Source: Marsupella aquatica
Lineage: Eukaryota; Marchantiophyta
NCBI GenBank assembly: GCA_973895155.1
Contig: OZ316895.1
Span: 23,560,001 to 23,624,000, forward strand
Direction of reading: 5' to 3'
Length of the DNA: 64,000 bases
Below are positions 12,226-23,749 of the stretch, piece after piece (within the stretch, counting starts at the first letter, position 1; the number at the start of each line of letters is the position of its first letter). The translations under genes and the position numbers were made by a program. The notes beneath the pieces were generated by a model. The model was not told where the DNA came from and made no database searches. It saw nothing but the letters and a program-made list of their open reading frames with translations.

Positions 12226-13005
12226 TTATTCATGAGAACTCTCAGTGTATCACGGTCTGTCCCAGCTGACCTCGAGTTACCGGCCCTCAAGACATCTGAA
12301 AAGATGCTATGATCAACTGGAATTTCGTTCGCTATATTGCCATGGATTCCTCAAGAGTATACATTCGCCCATCCCAAATTAGTGTAATTTAGTTGAACTC
12401 AATAGTCGCCAGCTCCTGGAAACAATTTCAAGGGTGTAACCATTGGACAGTATCACGATAGGATAACAGTACTGTAACCAAACAAATTTAAATTCTTACG
12501 AGGAGACGCTGTACTATGCAACCAAAGTAAATCGGAATTTTTGGAATGGAGATACACGCAAACAAATATTTCATGAGAGACCTACAGTAGCTACTTCGAA
12601 TCCGTAGAGAGGACCTGTTATTGTGTCAAAGAAATTAACTGCCCAAGAACACGTAAATAATGCCAAACTTGACACAACGGTAATGCAATTAAATCAAAGA
12701 CCATACAGTTGATTATGCAGACAGAACTTAGAAGTTCCTGCTTCAGACAAGGACAATCTCCGCCTCGACCTTGAAGAGTAAGCAGACATGATCGACGCTG
12801 ATTTGTTCAGCGTTCAAGTAAGACACTCTCAGGAATTTAAATACAGATTAGACTGATTGTTCCTAGTCAGCGATCGTCGCTAAAATCAGGGGTCCAAGCA
12901 TCAGCCAAAGGCACTTCCAATAAAATCCGCGAGAAAGTGGATGAGAACGATAATTCCGAACTACATAAAATGGAGGCCAATCAACTTGTCTAAATCCTGA
13001 GTTGT

Positions 13006-14119
13006 TCATTGTGGAGCCGAATGTCGAGCTGAAATGGTACCATCAAGTCCTTCTGAAACATCATCCGGTCCTCGTGAACGATCATCACCTCCTTCCGAGC
13101 CATAACTATCAAGTCCTTCCAAACCATCAAAAACTTTAGTCTTTAGTATGTCGAAGTGCTTCCTGAAGAGCTTCTCGGCTTCCTCTTGAAGTTTGGTTGC
13201 TGCAAATGTCCGAGCGAGTTTGAGCATTTGCGGCACATTATCTACTTTTAATCGTCGGCAAAGTTCAGTCTCACAAAACTCCTTCAGAAACCCAATGTCC
13301 AAAGCATGTGCAACTCTGAGGACCTCATCAGGACGTACAAGTTCCGAGAAAGCTATTTCCCCAGAATGACAAAAACACGTTATTTCTTTGAAGGCCGGGC
13401 TTGTCCGCATTATCTCCTGGATTGGTTTCAGCAGAGATAGATCTTCCGTTAGTGCCTTTTGCAATATATGCTGGTGATTTTGCAGCCTGTACATGTGAGA
13501 AGCCATATTGTTAACTAGCAGAACACAGACCAATGAGATGAGATGTCCTATACAGACATTTGGTCCAACGTCCTGCTGGTATCCAACATTGATTTCGCAT
13601 TTCAAGGATTTGATTTTATGGAATGGTGCTCAACTCAAAACAACATTTTCAAGGTCCACACCGGCATTGTGAGGACAAGGGAACGGAAGTTCACGAGATG
13701 TAATCAAGCCACTTCAACTCTAGCAAGGAGCACAAATTCCTCACCACGACAGACAACTCTGCACCTGCATATACAGGCACATGAAAGCCGTTCACCGTTC
13801 GCACTACCAACTCAGGCAGGGACTCGGGGCTCAGTTTCAAAAATTGCACCATACTTCGCTGGCTATTGTTTTCAGCCTTCAGCTTGTTAAGCTCCGACAG
13901 TAATTGCTCGTACTCTGCCGTCTTGTTTGTCAAGGCCAGCGAACTCTCGGCTGTTATCCTGGACAGTTCAGCTTGAAGTGCCGTAACTTGTTTCTCATGG
14001 CGGTATTGACAAGAGTAGCAGCCCGATATATCCAAACGTTATTGAGCGCCAATTACCCAACTACGAACGACTTCCGTCGAATCGGCCTCCAAACAGTACC
14101 TACAATACTGTTTTAACAT
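13006..14119 (-). pseudogene. half-BTB coiled-coil gene, copy C, nonsense and frameshift
   Basis: The start ATG is at 14119 and the first 26 codons keep the family pattern (QYCRYCLEAD then VVRSWVIGAQ). Codon 27 is TAA (14039-14041) where the other copies have a tyrosine or histidine codon. The coiled-coil part stays open after the stop (VTALQAELSRITAESSLAL). The GTGAGG donor at 13745 and the TGTACAG acceptor before 13486 are kept. Exon 2 has about four extra bases near its start relative to copy A, so with the same splice sites the BTB half would be out of frame. The BTB-half frame itself is intact and continues to a longer C-terminus at 13006 that is rich in acidic residues and serine. Two independent lesions make this a pseudogene unless a different start is used. 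Confidence 0.75.
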
Positions 14120-14655
14120 CACTGCCAGCTAGTGATCACCCGTCAAAATATATATCTTACAGTCTGTTCCAGAAGCTGAGCATCGACGCTTAGAAGCTAC
14201 CTAGCTAGTACCAACAGTGAACGCTCTAGACGAAGATCAAGATGTCGATCAATGAAGGCTAGGTATTCGATGACATCTTTCAAGGCCAAAACATAAAATA
14301 TCGTTGACACACTGCTCGACAGGAGATCAAACGACAATCACCGGAAACCGATCGTCTCGAGAGAGAACTCGAGGCACGCAGTACGACGTTGACGGGCAAC
14401 GTTGATCTCAGTACCATTAGTTCAATGAAGTAGCCACTGGGTCAGCTTGTTTTCCTGCTTGCATGGGCAAGTCTCCAATGGCGGGAATCAAGGTATCTAC
14501 CGGGCCGTTCTCTCTGTGTTTGTAATAACTAAGCACGGAAGGGGAATTTACAGTGAACCATGTGGTGTCATTCATCTACACGGAGCCACCCTGGCGGCAT
14601 AATGTGTGCAATTATGCCAGATCATGACAAATAAGGAGTCTATCCCGACGTGTAC

Positions 14656-14731
14656 CGGTAGATTAAGGAGTGAAATCTCTCTGGATTGTAAAGCGGTAGA
14701 TTAAGGAGTGAAATCTCTCTGGATTGTAAAG
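14656..14731. repeat. tandem duplication, two 38-bp units
   Basis: CGGTAGATTAAGGAGTGAAA begins at 14656 and again at 14694. Confidence 0.95.
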
Positions 14732-14760
14732 CAGCCAGATATATGCTTGATTGGCCCGTG

Positions 14761-15086
14761 AACCTTTCTTACCTGATGGGCCCTTAGTTAATTTTTTTAA
14801 CCAAATAAAATTTCTCTTAATGACTAGTACACCTATTCTAGTGTGGTGTTACACTTGTCTTTTTGTGATATCTATTATGTACAGTGACTCTAGGCAAATT
14901 GCACGGTTGGATTGTGCGACCGGCCCTACATGGTCCAATCGTGCAATTTGCTTGGAATCATTTTACATAGTAGGCATCACACAAGAATAGGTGTAGATAC
15001 CACACAAGAACAGGTATATTGGTCATTAAGAGGGGTCCTATTTGATAAAAGAAAGTTAACTAAGGGCCCATCAGGTAAGAAAGGTT
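14761..15086. mobile_element. foldback (MITE-like) element with perfect 31-bp terminal inverted repeats
   Basis: The left arm 14761-14791 (AACCTTTCTTACCTGATGGG start) is the exact reverse complement of 15056-15086. Inside, the arms continue as an imperfect inverted repeat for about 60 more bases, and the centre contains another stem (CAAATTGCACG against CGTGCAATTTG). The 326-bp element can fold on itself almost completely. It has no coding capacity. I cannot see a clear target-site duplication. It sits between copies C and D and is absent from the equivalent place between A and B. Confidence 0.8.
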
Positions 15087-15098
15087 ATCAAGGGGCTT

Positions 15099-15246
15099 GA
15101 GTTTGGCAGAATTGTTACGGCCCTGTAGCTAATCATAATCAGGTATTTGATCATGGTCTATCTACCAAGCTAGAGTTTGGCAGAATTGTTACGGCCCTGT
15201 AGCTAATCATAATCAGGTATTTGATCATGGTCTATCTACCAAGCTA
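15099..15246. repeat. tandem duplication, two 74-bp units
   Basis: GAGTTTGGCAGAATTGTTAC begins at 15099 and again at 15173, immediately next to the foldback element. Confidence 0.95.
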
Positions 15247-15368
15247 CCTACCAAGCTACCGATAAATCAGCTGATTTAGACAATAGGGCTCCAGCTGAAG
15301 CCAGATCATAAAGTCGTATAAAAGTCCCCGAGTATTCCTAAAGCCATATTTAATTTGTTTTCAGTTTC

Positions 15369-15590
15369 CTTGAGATGCTAAACCACGTACAGTGATCTGC
15401 CCACAAGGATGGGCGGAATTACTGTTATTCTTGCAATGAAAGTCATAATTGCTGTACCCATGCCCCCCCCTCTGTTCAACTTGAGATGCTAAACCACGTA
15501 CAGTGATCTGCCCACAAGGATGGGCGGAATTACTGTTATTCTTGCAATGAAAGTCATAATTGCTGTACCCATGCCCCCCCCTCTGTTCAA
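15369..15590. repeat. tandem duplication, two 111-bp units
   Basis: CTTGAGATGCTAAACCACGT begins at 15369 and 15480. The duplication makes a minus-strand ORF that reads the same about 37 residues twice (QVEQRGGHGYSNYDFHCK). The unit is part of the flank module shared with 7660-7900 and 8300-8560, so I treat the ORF as non-genic. A second, weaker foldback region with the 14-bp palindrome CCACACTAGTGTGG (15695-15708) follows. Confidence 0.9.
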
Positions 15591-16530
15591 CTTGCTGTGG
15601 ACTGGAATGGAGATATATGCTTGATGGGACCTCTCGCAACCTGTTTCACGACTTTACAAAATTATTTGGCTTCTCAGTTGGAACCATATAAGATCCACAC
15701 TAGTGTGGGTAACAAAACTTTCATAGGGTCCTACTAGGGAGCAAAAGTTTTATGGGGGCCCATTGCACTAAAAAGCTCCGCTAGGGGTCCCATCCTCAAG
15801 TATATACCTCGACTGGAATGCAGCTTAATGGCTTTGCTCTCATTTTCTTTTTCTGAAATTTTTCCGAGAGGTTTGTGTCCGAAATGTTACCAGTTTACAA
15901 AAGTTCCACAAGTGATGCACGTACTTACTTTTGCTAGAGATTAGGGGGCAAGCGTACAGTAGTTTTACTGGTCAAACGAAATTTCCACACAGAACTTTGG
16001 CCTCCAAACATTACCAGTTGAGATCGGGTTTACTGGATGTGGTGGGAGAGGGCGATCGGACCTGCACTCCAAGAAATTTATCTACCAAGAAGACTGATCC
16101 ATCAGATTTTAGAAGCTGAAATCGCACATACTGCTATGATTCCCTTCAAAGGTGCCATACAGTTTGGAGGAAAGATCGAGCAATTAAATCATAGTTATCG
16201 GCAAGCAAACTCGACGCTCACAAAAATTGGCTGTCATGCGGGCATGGTTCTGCTAGAGCTCTTAGAATTTACAAGTTCCTACATATAAAAAAATGGAAAA
16301 CTAAGCTTTCATCTCAAGATGGAAGCAGACATCAGATATTTGCTCGACGTCCGAGTTACACTCAGAGGAAATTATAGATCAGGAAATATAGATCTTAGTC
16401 GGAGAGATGCAGCTCAAAGCCGAGGATGATCCGTGGGATAATCGGATTCAGAGTATGATTTCAAACTACATTTGGAGGCCAAAAGTGGTCTAATGGCCGG
16501 TCCCGAATGTGGGTCCCTAGCTTAGACACA

Positions 16531-17678
16531 TCAGATCCTTCTGGACGTACCATCATCAAATCCTCCCAAAACCATCATAAACTTAGTCTTCACCATGTTG
16601 AAGTGTTCCTTGAGAAGCTTCTCGGCTCCCTCTTGCAGTTTAGTTGCTGCAAACTTCCGAGATAGTTGGAGCATCTGTGGCGCATTATCTACACTTAGAA
16701 GTCGGCAAAGCTCAGACTCACAAAACTCCTTCAGAAACCCAATTTTAAGGTTATGTGCAACTTCGAGGACCTCATCAGGACGCACAATTTTGGAGAAAGT
16801 CATTTCCCCTAATCGGCAAAAGATCAGTATTTGACAGAGTACAGGGAGGGGCACAGTCTTAAGAAGATGCTGAAACTCTTGCTCTGGAGTGTCACTCGCA
16901 CTTAGCATCTCCCGGAAGACTGATGATTTTCCAGCCTGTACATGTAAGCAAGCATGGTATCATTTACGAACAGAACAAATACCGATGAAATATCCTAAAT
17001 CTAAGTGATAATTGCTTCCAATATGTATTTCGACTCTTTCACTCGACTTTCAAGATACCAATTCCATCTGACACTGATTTCCTGTACAAGTCCCCAAAAG
17101 ACGACGCAGATCACTTTGAAGAAGAGAAGGAATCATAGTACTAAATTCAAACAAAAGCTTTGAGGCCCGCACGGGCATTTGTAGCTATCGGCCAATTGAT
17201 TTGCAAGTAAGGAGTACGAATTCCTCACCAGCTCTGCAGCTATCCTCGAGGACGAATTCCTCACCAGCCCTGCAGATTTCCTCGAGGACCTCGAGCTAGC
17301 GGTGGCTGCTCGCAGTTGACACTCATACAGAGGTCGCAGTTTCAAAAATTGCACCTTCCTTCGCTGGCTGTTGTTTTCAGCCTTTAGTATGTTAACCTCC
17401 GACAATAATTGCTCGTACTCTGCAGCCTTGTTCATCAAGGCGAGCGAACTCTCGGCTGCTATCCTGGGCAGCTCACTTTCATGACATTCTGTAGACTTAG
17501 CAAATGCAGCCCGCAGAGACGTCATTTCAGCTTTAAGGGCCGTAACTTGTTCCTCATGACGCTCTTGGCAACTGGAGCAGCCCAAGATTTTCAATTGGTG
17601 AGAGCCGATTTCCCAACTACGAACCTCTGTTATCTGATCGACCTCCAAACAGTACCTACAATACTGCTTTGAGTTCAT
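16531..17678 (-). CDS. zinc-ribbon-like / coiled-coil / half-BTB protein, copy D, intact
   Basis: Exon 1 is 17678-17229 (150 codons) and exon 2 is 16935-16531 (134 residues plus stop), phase 0, total 284 residues. I chose the ATG at 17678 (MNSKQYCRYC) because it aligns with copies A to C; an in-frame ATG at 17705 would add nine residues. CRYC and CSSC pairs, a coiled coil (YEQLLSEVNILKAEN) and the BTB C-terminal half (RLGEMTFSKIVRPDEVL, FLKEFCESELCRLL) are all present. A 36-bp duplication has doubled the 5' splice site: donors GTGAGG follow 17229 and 17265, both phase 0, so two proteins differing by 12 residues are possible. One base is missing near the end relative to copy B (KFYDGLEGL becomes KFMMVLGGF), yet the final length is unchanged. 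Confidence 0.65.
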
Positions 17679-17833
17679 CACTGCTAGATACCAATCGGCC
17701 ATCAAGATTTATCACAGTTTACAATTGGTGGGCGCTGATCGAGAAGGAACACAGTTACACTAGTAGGAGTTCTAGGGGAAGATCGAGATGTGGGGAAGAT
17801 CGAGATGTGGGCGAATTATTCGACAGCAGATAG

Positions 17834-17951
17834 CACGACAATCACCCCATATCTATCATCTGGAGAGAGAACTCGAGGCATGCAGAGCGACCCACGACAA
17901 TCACCCCATATCTATCATCTGGAGAGAGAACTCGAGGCATGCAGAGCGACC
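17834..17951. repeat. tandem duplication, two 59-bp units
   Basis: CACGACAATCACCCCATATC begins at 17834 and 17893. Just before it, GGGGAAGATCGAGATGTG is also doubled. The sequence corresponds to the leader region of copy D. Confidence 0.95.
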
Positions 17952-18250
17952 CACTGGATATACTAACAATGTAGCTCTGTCTGTCTTCGTTCGGTGAATT
18001 ATCTACTGGGTCGGATCAGTTTTCCACTTGGACAAACAAGATCGATTCAATAATCTACGACCAATGCTTGTTCATAACAATTATGAACGGAAGGGGAATC
18101 AATGTGGCCGTCATTCGTGTACCCGCCACGACGCCGGCGGCCCAATGTGTATGACTGTATGCCGAATGATTGCAAACGGTTTGCACTCCCGAGAGAATTC
18201 AATGCTTATTTATGTTTGCTCGTGGTACAGAGGTACTATAGGCTAATGAT

Positions 18251-21200
18251 GAAGCCAGTTAAAACCCACCAGCGGCATTTCTACGTCGCAGGCTAGTATT
18301 GTTTTCCAATAGAGATGGTAGACCACAGTGAAATCTAAGTATCCATACAAATGGTTGGAATGGTATCTCTCTAACATGTTCTCTCATATCTCGTCTCCCC
18401 ATGGACGTATTAATATGTTAATAGACTCTCAAACAATAGTTTCTTGCTGTATAAACCCAAGTACATTTATTATCCAATCGACTAAAATCATGCTCCCATG
18501 CATGGACCTTAGACAACAACCATATAATTGGGATAGACTAATTAGAAATTAACTTTTATTATAAGTACGTTTAGGGTTTAACAAGAACTTAAAGCCAGGA
18601 TGGACTGGCAGGTTGTCTATGAAACCCCCACTGATAAAAGAAACTTGGATGGATTAGGCTAAAACATATAAATATGCATGGATACTATTCTTTACTTTTC
18701 TGTCCATACAAAACAGTGTCAATGATCAAAGCATCACTTCTGTCCAAAGATTTTCCCTGTCACTAACTCTGTCCTCACTGATGTCTTAAAGATATTTTGT
18801 CAGAGGTCAGAGCACTTTAATTGAATGCTTCGCTCCATTCCCTAAATAGAGTTCAATAAAAATATAAAGTATATTTAGTTCCTTATATAAATACTTGATT
18901 TGGCCTCTATGCTTTATCAAACTTCGAGTATGAGTGCTTCACTTTTTACTCATAGTGCCTCAAGTAATTTGCTCAATGGTAAAATACCAAATGAACTTAA
19001 TTTACTCCAAAAAATAATTTAATGTTCATAAGCCCGATTAAAAGGGAATCAAGTAACACAGTGACTCATTAACCAAAGGAACAATTTTGGTTAATTGTAA
19101 CGTGCGAGCAAATAGTAAAAATTTTCCTCGCACGAGCAAAAAAAATTCCTGCATGACCCCTATTTTTCTACATGCAATTGCCTCACTATCAACTACCTGG
19201 CTGGTAACATCTCTTTTGGGGACTCCCTTTTTGCTAGCGAGCTCGCTAGCCATCTGCAGCCTTTAAAAAACACCAAAAATGTAAAAGGCACCAAAAAGCA
19301 ACTGAAAATTGGAACCATTATTGTCTCGCTATCAAAATCTCCTCACTATCAAAATCTCTTGTTTGCTCGCAACATAGAATACCTCAACAATTCTCACCAA
19401 GGAGGCTATGGGGCAAATCTAAGGCAAAAATAATCTCAATTTTTACAATGGATTCATATTTTTCTACACATTTGTTAAAGATTCTAGGGCATTGACACTT
19501 TGCGGAATGACTATACTACTTTCAGAAATGCTTTTACATAATCTTGTAGTTTATATAACATTGCTCTTGTTACCGGGATTGAAGGAAGTTTTTCATTGTG
19601 GAGGTAAAGAAAATTTTAATTTGCATAAGCAGTTGTTGAATATTATTTTTGACAGACCATTGTTCTTGTTGTAAATAATGTTTTGACTAATTTATTGCTA
19701 TAGTGCTATTTGAGATTTTTGGGGGGAGTATTGTTAATGAATCCTATCTTTTAGAGAGCGTTGCTCTTGTTACAAGGAGCACTTCGAGTACTTTGCTGCG
19801 GCGGAGATGCGGAAGATTTTAAATGTGTGTTTTCATTCCATTTCATTGACATCCTCAAATTGACTTTGAGATGAGCACGCAATGTTCTTAGAGGGACAGA
19901 AATGTAGGTAAACAATTAATGAGAGAGTTTACCATCCATTTACAGTTGGGCTGTCTCATAATTAGGTGTAAAATGGTCTGTCCCTTGTCACAGTCCATGG
20001 GGATAGATGGGGAGAACGTAGCAGTCCATCCGGGCTTTTGTTTCGTTTAACAAAGATGACCCTTATGTTACTGTACTATTAATCTCCGTGATTTTCATAG
20101 TTATAATATGTTATTTTTTAAAGATGTTGTTGAGAAATAGATTTTGGTACCAAAGATATCATTGAATAAAAAATTTATTTATTAAAATATATTATTGCAC
20201 AAAGCCTTTTGTTGAGTGAAAGCTATCATTGTTCAAAATACTAGCTAAGGTAGCCACACGAGCTATTTTTCTTTTTTCTCCTTGCACAAAAAATATTATT
20301 GAATAAAAAATGTCATTGCACAAAAACTGGCTATGACCACCACAAAAGAATTAAAAAATGAGAGGTTTTTTTTTTCCTTTTTTTAATCCTTTTTTCTTTT
20401 CTATTCCTTTTAAACCTTAACCTCCCCCTTTCCCCCATTTCACTATTATTTGGTCTTCTCTTTTTGTCAATCAACATCACTCCACTTGCTCGCTGCCCCT
20501 CCCCACCGGTGTGAGGCTGGAGCCCTTTGAGGGGCTGCCCTACATTTTGACTATGCCCCTCAACCCTTGCCTGACACCTTGCCGTCAACGCCCGTGCCAT
20601 GCACTTCACTATGTCTTTGGGCCTTATTACTTTTGTTTTTTGACATTGAAAATGACAGTGCAAATGACTGTAAAAATCACCACAAGTATTGGGAGGACAA
20701 TTTTTTATTGGTTAGTGTATACAATACTCTATTGACTAGAATACAATTAGCAATTAAACTCAACCTAACTATGAATCTATGATGCATCACAATATTGAAT
20801 ATTACAATACTTCCTTACATGGATCATGGAGGGAGGATACTCCTTGTGCATGCATTGTGTTGAATTCTTTCACGTTTTGTTTGTGTAATTATTTATTGCT
20901 TGTCGTGGATAACGTGCAACTTTTTGTGAGTCACACTAAACTCAATTCACACTTTATTACTTACCTTTGACCAGATTTTTTAATTTTTGTGCCAAATTGA
21001 ATGACAAACACATCATTTTTTTGTGCCACCTCTTTAAACTCAATTCATGATATATCCGTGTATTGCAATTGCAGTCTACCTAAACCTATCCATGGGTGAA
21101 AGCAACTTGACTAAACCATCAACTGTTTGGTTTGGGGCCGGTAGGGACTATGATTGAATGTTTAGAATTTCAAAACTGATGCGAATACAACATGTGCAAT

Positions 21201-23540
21201 ATCTTAAAATGTTCATTGTGAAATTGTCCTCACAAAACGTGTCCAGATGATGTTCATTGTTTCAAAATTTGTCACAATGACTTATGTCTCTGTCATAAGG
21301 TTTGGGAGAATATATTGTATGATAGGTTATTGGGAGGCTAAGTATCTTTTGGTCAGCATTTGCATGTCATCTAAGTGACACTATAATGTTGTGAGGTACA
21401 CTTAGGGATATCAATTGTTGGGGAGGACAATTTCAAAGTGCATCTTCAATTGGCATAGAGGAGATTTGTGCGAAGTGGGCAATTTTGAATGGAACAGGCT
21501 CGGTGACAAGCTACATCACAGGATAGAGTGTGCACAAAAACAAGACGCAATTTCACATGGATTTAGGATGTGGCCAGGGTACTTGATGCAAAGGCCACGA
21601 GAGCATGTGTAAGAATTTAACATTGTCACCATTCATTCTTGATATTTTTTTGGTTATTCTTCTGTATCCACTTCAAATCACGCCCATGTTCCTGGCTGTT
21701 TTGTAGAGGATATATAAATAAATGCAAATTGTCTTTGCATTCTGCTCTGGTGGCTGATTGTAACTTTATTCTGGATTAGGGCCATCCAACTTTGGGGTGT
21801 TTTCCCCTGGCTGCCTCGCTTGGCCCTCATTGTTTCGGCTTTTGTTGGGCGTATCTGCCCCTGTGTGCTATAAAGCTATTTTCAAACAAACAAAAACAAA
21901 AGCAATAGTCTATTAACAATAATTGTGAATGATTCCATTAGTGTTACTACCAACACTTCTGTGTTTATTGGAATCAATTCAAAATATTTGTGATGAGAAG
22001 ATCCCCGAGAAGATTGATCCAAAAAATGTTGCATGAAACCAGGAATCTTTTTGTCAGGTGTAATCACACCCCTTGAGGGTGAAAATGTGAGTTTACAATG
22101 TTGTTGAAACTGTCATTTCTGGACATAACATACAATGAATACATTACATCAAGAGGACACAACCAAGCCGGTACATTCACATTGCTCGTTGATCAAGTAC
22201 ATTCAAATTTTGTGTTGGGTGTTTTATCTTAGTAATATATTCTTAGTATGCTCCATAAATAGTGTTTATTTGAGCCCAAAAACTGCTCGACTCGCATATT
22301 GCTGTAACTCACATTGCTTACATTGCCACAGTATTTTCATAATAACACTATGGTATTTAAGTGTCAGTTGTGTTAGTATGTTCTAAAATGAGTGTTTTTG
22401 AGCTCAAAATATTTTCTACTCACATATTACTGACACTCATATTTGCTTACAGTGGACACTCTTTCAGTAACAGCAGTAACTATGGTAGACAAGTGTAGGC
22501 AGATATTTGAAGTAAAGAAACAGTTGAACTGATTAAAGAAGTTAATAGTACAGACTAGGCTGACCACTAGTCTCTTGAACTCAAATATATATGAGATAAA
22601 AGTTGATCAATAGTACAGACTAGGCTGACCACTAGTCTCTTGAACTCAAATATATTTGAGATAAAAATTTGCCAAAACAAAATTCCTTCCTATTCTCACC
22701 CGTTGGTTTTTGGCTCTCATCTCTATTGTGCACTTTGAATTATTCCTTGAGAGTCACAGTCTAGAGATTTCACTCTATACACCAGCCCTGAAAAGAGTGT
22801 AGAGGGTTCACTATTCCTTTAAAAGTCACAGCCTAGAGGCTTCACTCTAGACACTAGCACTGAAAACGGTAGAGGGTTTTTCCATCGTGCCTTATTAATA
22901 AGATACACCTATTTATGGAAAGAAACAGTTGAACGAGAAGAAGGAAGTTGTCACTGTCTAGATGCTTCACTACAGTGAGTAGCCCTGAAAAGTAGGTGGA
23001 AACAATTCAACTCGAGAAAGAAGTTGATGAACAGTGTAGATAGCAGATATTTGAGGGCAACAAACAATTGAACTCAGGAAAGGAGTCGAGGAAGTAGTGG
23101 CTTTCCATATCCTGACGTCTGAGGATAACTCCCCGGATCCCTAACGGACAACCCCCTGGTTTCATGTTGAAGAGGGGCCAAGGTACCCAGCCGGTTCGCT
23201 GCACTAATAAAAGAAGTATAGCAGTGGTCCTTTCCAGTCTTGTAATCATCAGTAAGGAATCTGGGCCGACTGATCTTCAAGCTCAGTGATTGAAGATTCC
23301 TTCCCAGTCTTGTAATCATCAGTCAGGAATCTGGGTCGACTGATCTTCAAGCTCAGTGAGTGAAGATTGAAGGTTCCATGGCCCTCGGTGGTAGAGCTGC
23401 GAGTGCATGAAATTGATAGAAATTTGATGGTATTGTTGTGTACAGATTGAGCTAGACGTCAACTTGTAAAAGCCTTCATCAAGACGTCAACTGGTAAAGC
23501 CTTCATCAAGACGTCAACTCATAAACTCTTGTCGAATTTA
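18251..23540. other. AT-rich DNA without convincing genes, with repeats
   Basis: Nothing here reads like an exon of a known family; the short ORFs (for example minus 19038-19253 and plus 19492-19674) lack conserved features. Repeats: a decayed dispersed element at about 21885-22070 shared with 36160-36345; a 65-bp tandem pair at 22544-22673; related TCACTCTAGA/CTGAAAA-rich repeats at about 22735-22995; and a 70-bp tandem pair at 23234-23373 (CCAGTCTTGTAATCATCAGT). Confidence 0.6.
21885..22070. repeat. dispersed repeat copy 1 (partner at 36160-36345)
   Basis: Both copies contain, in the same order, ATTAGTGTTAC, a CAGAATATTTGTGA-like string, ATTGATCCA(A/G)AAAATGTT and GTCACACC/ATCACACC. In the minus direction they give similar peptide fragments (QHFLDQSS and EHFLDQLF followed by SHKY), so the element may descend from coding mobile-element DNA. 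Confidence 0.55.
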
Positions 23541-23569
23541 GTATAAATTAGTGCAGAGATCAAAAGGCG

Positions 23570-23690
23570 CCATACCTGGAGAGAGGTTACACATCGAATC
23601 AAATGAACAAAAGATCGAAATATGTTGCACATCAAATCAAATGAACAAAACATCGAAATATGTTGCACATCGAATCAAATGGATAAACAA
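23570..23690. repeat. short tandem array, about three 37-38-bp units
   Basis: CATCGAATCAAATG or CATCAAATCAAATG recurs at intervals of about 37 bases, each followed by AACAAAA and ATCGAAATATGTTGCA. It lies just outside the upstream edge of the MOT1 duplication. Confidence 0.75.
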
Positions 23691-23749
23691 CAGTTCACAG
23701 AGGAGGAAAAAAGTGAGCATTAACAAACGAAAAAGCACACAGAAGAGAA

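Larger units (their letters stand above)
12226..18250. repeat. block 2 of the duplicated two-gene segment (copies C and D)
   Basis: Counterpart of 5280-10935. It is about 0.4 kb longer, mainly because of the foldback element at 14761-15086 and several two-copy tandem duplications between C and D. Start-to-start spacing is about 6.96 kb for A and C and about 7.17 kb for B and D. Confidence 0.8.

Noticed and set aside
15361-15639. 92-codon minus ORF with a doubled segment
   Set aside because: Created by a 111-bp tandem duplication of a flank module that is not conserved as protein in its other copies.
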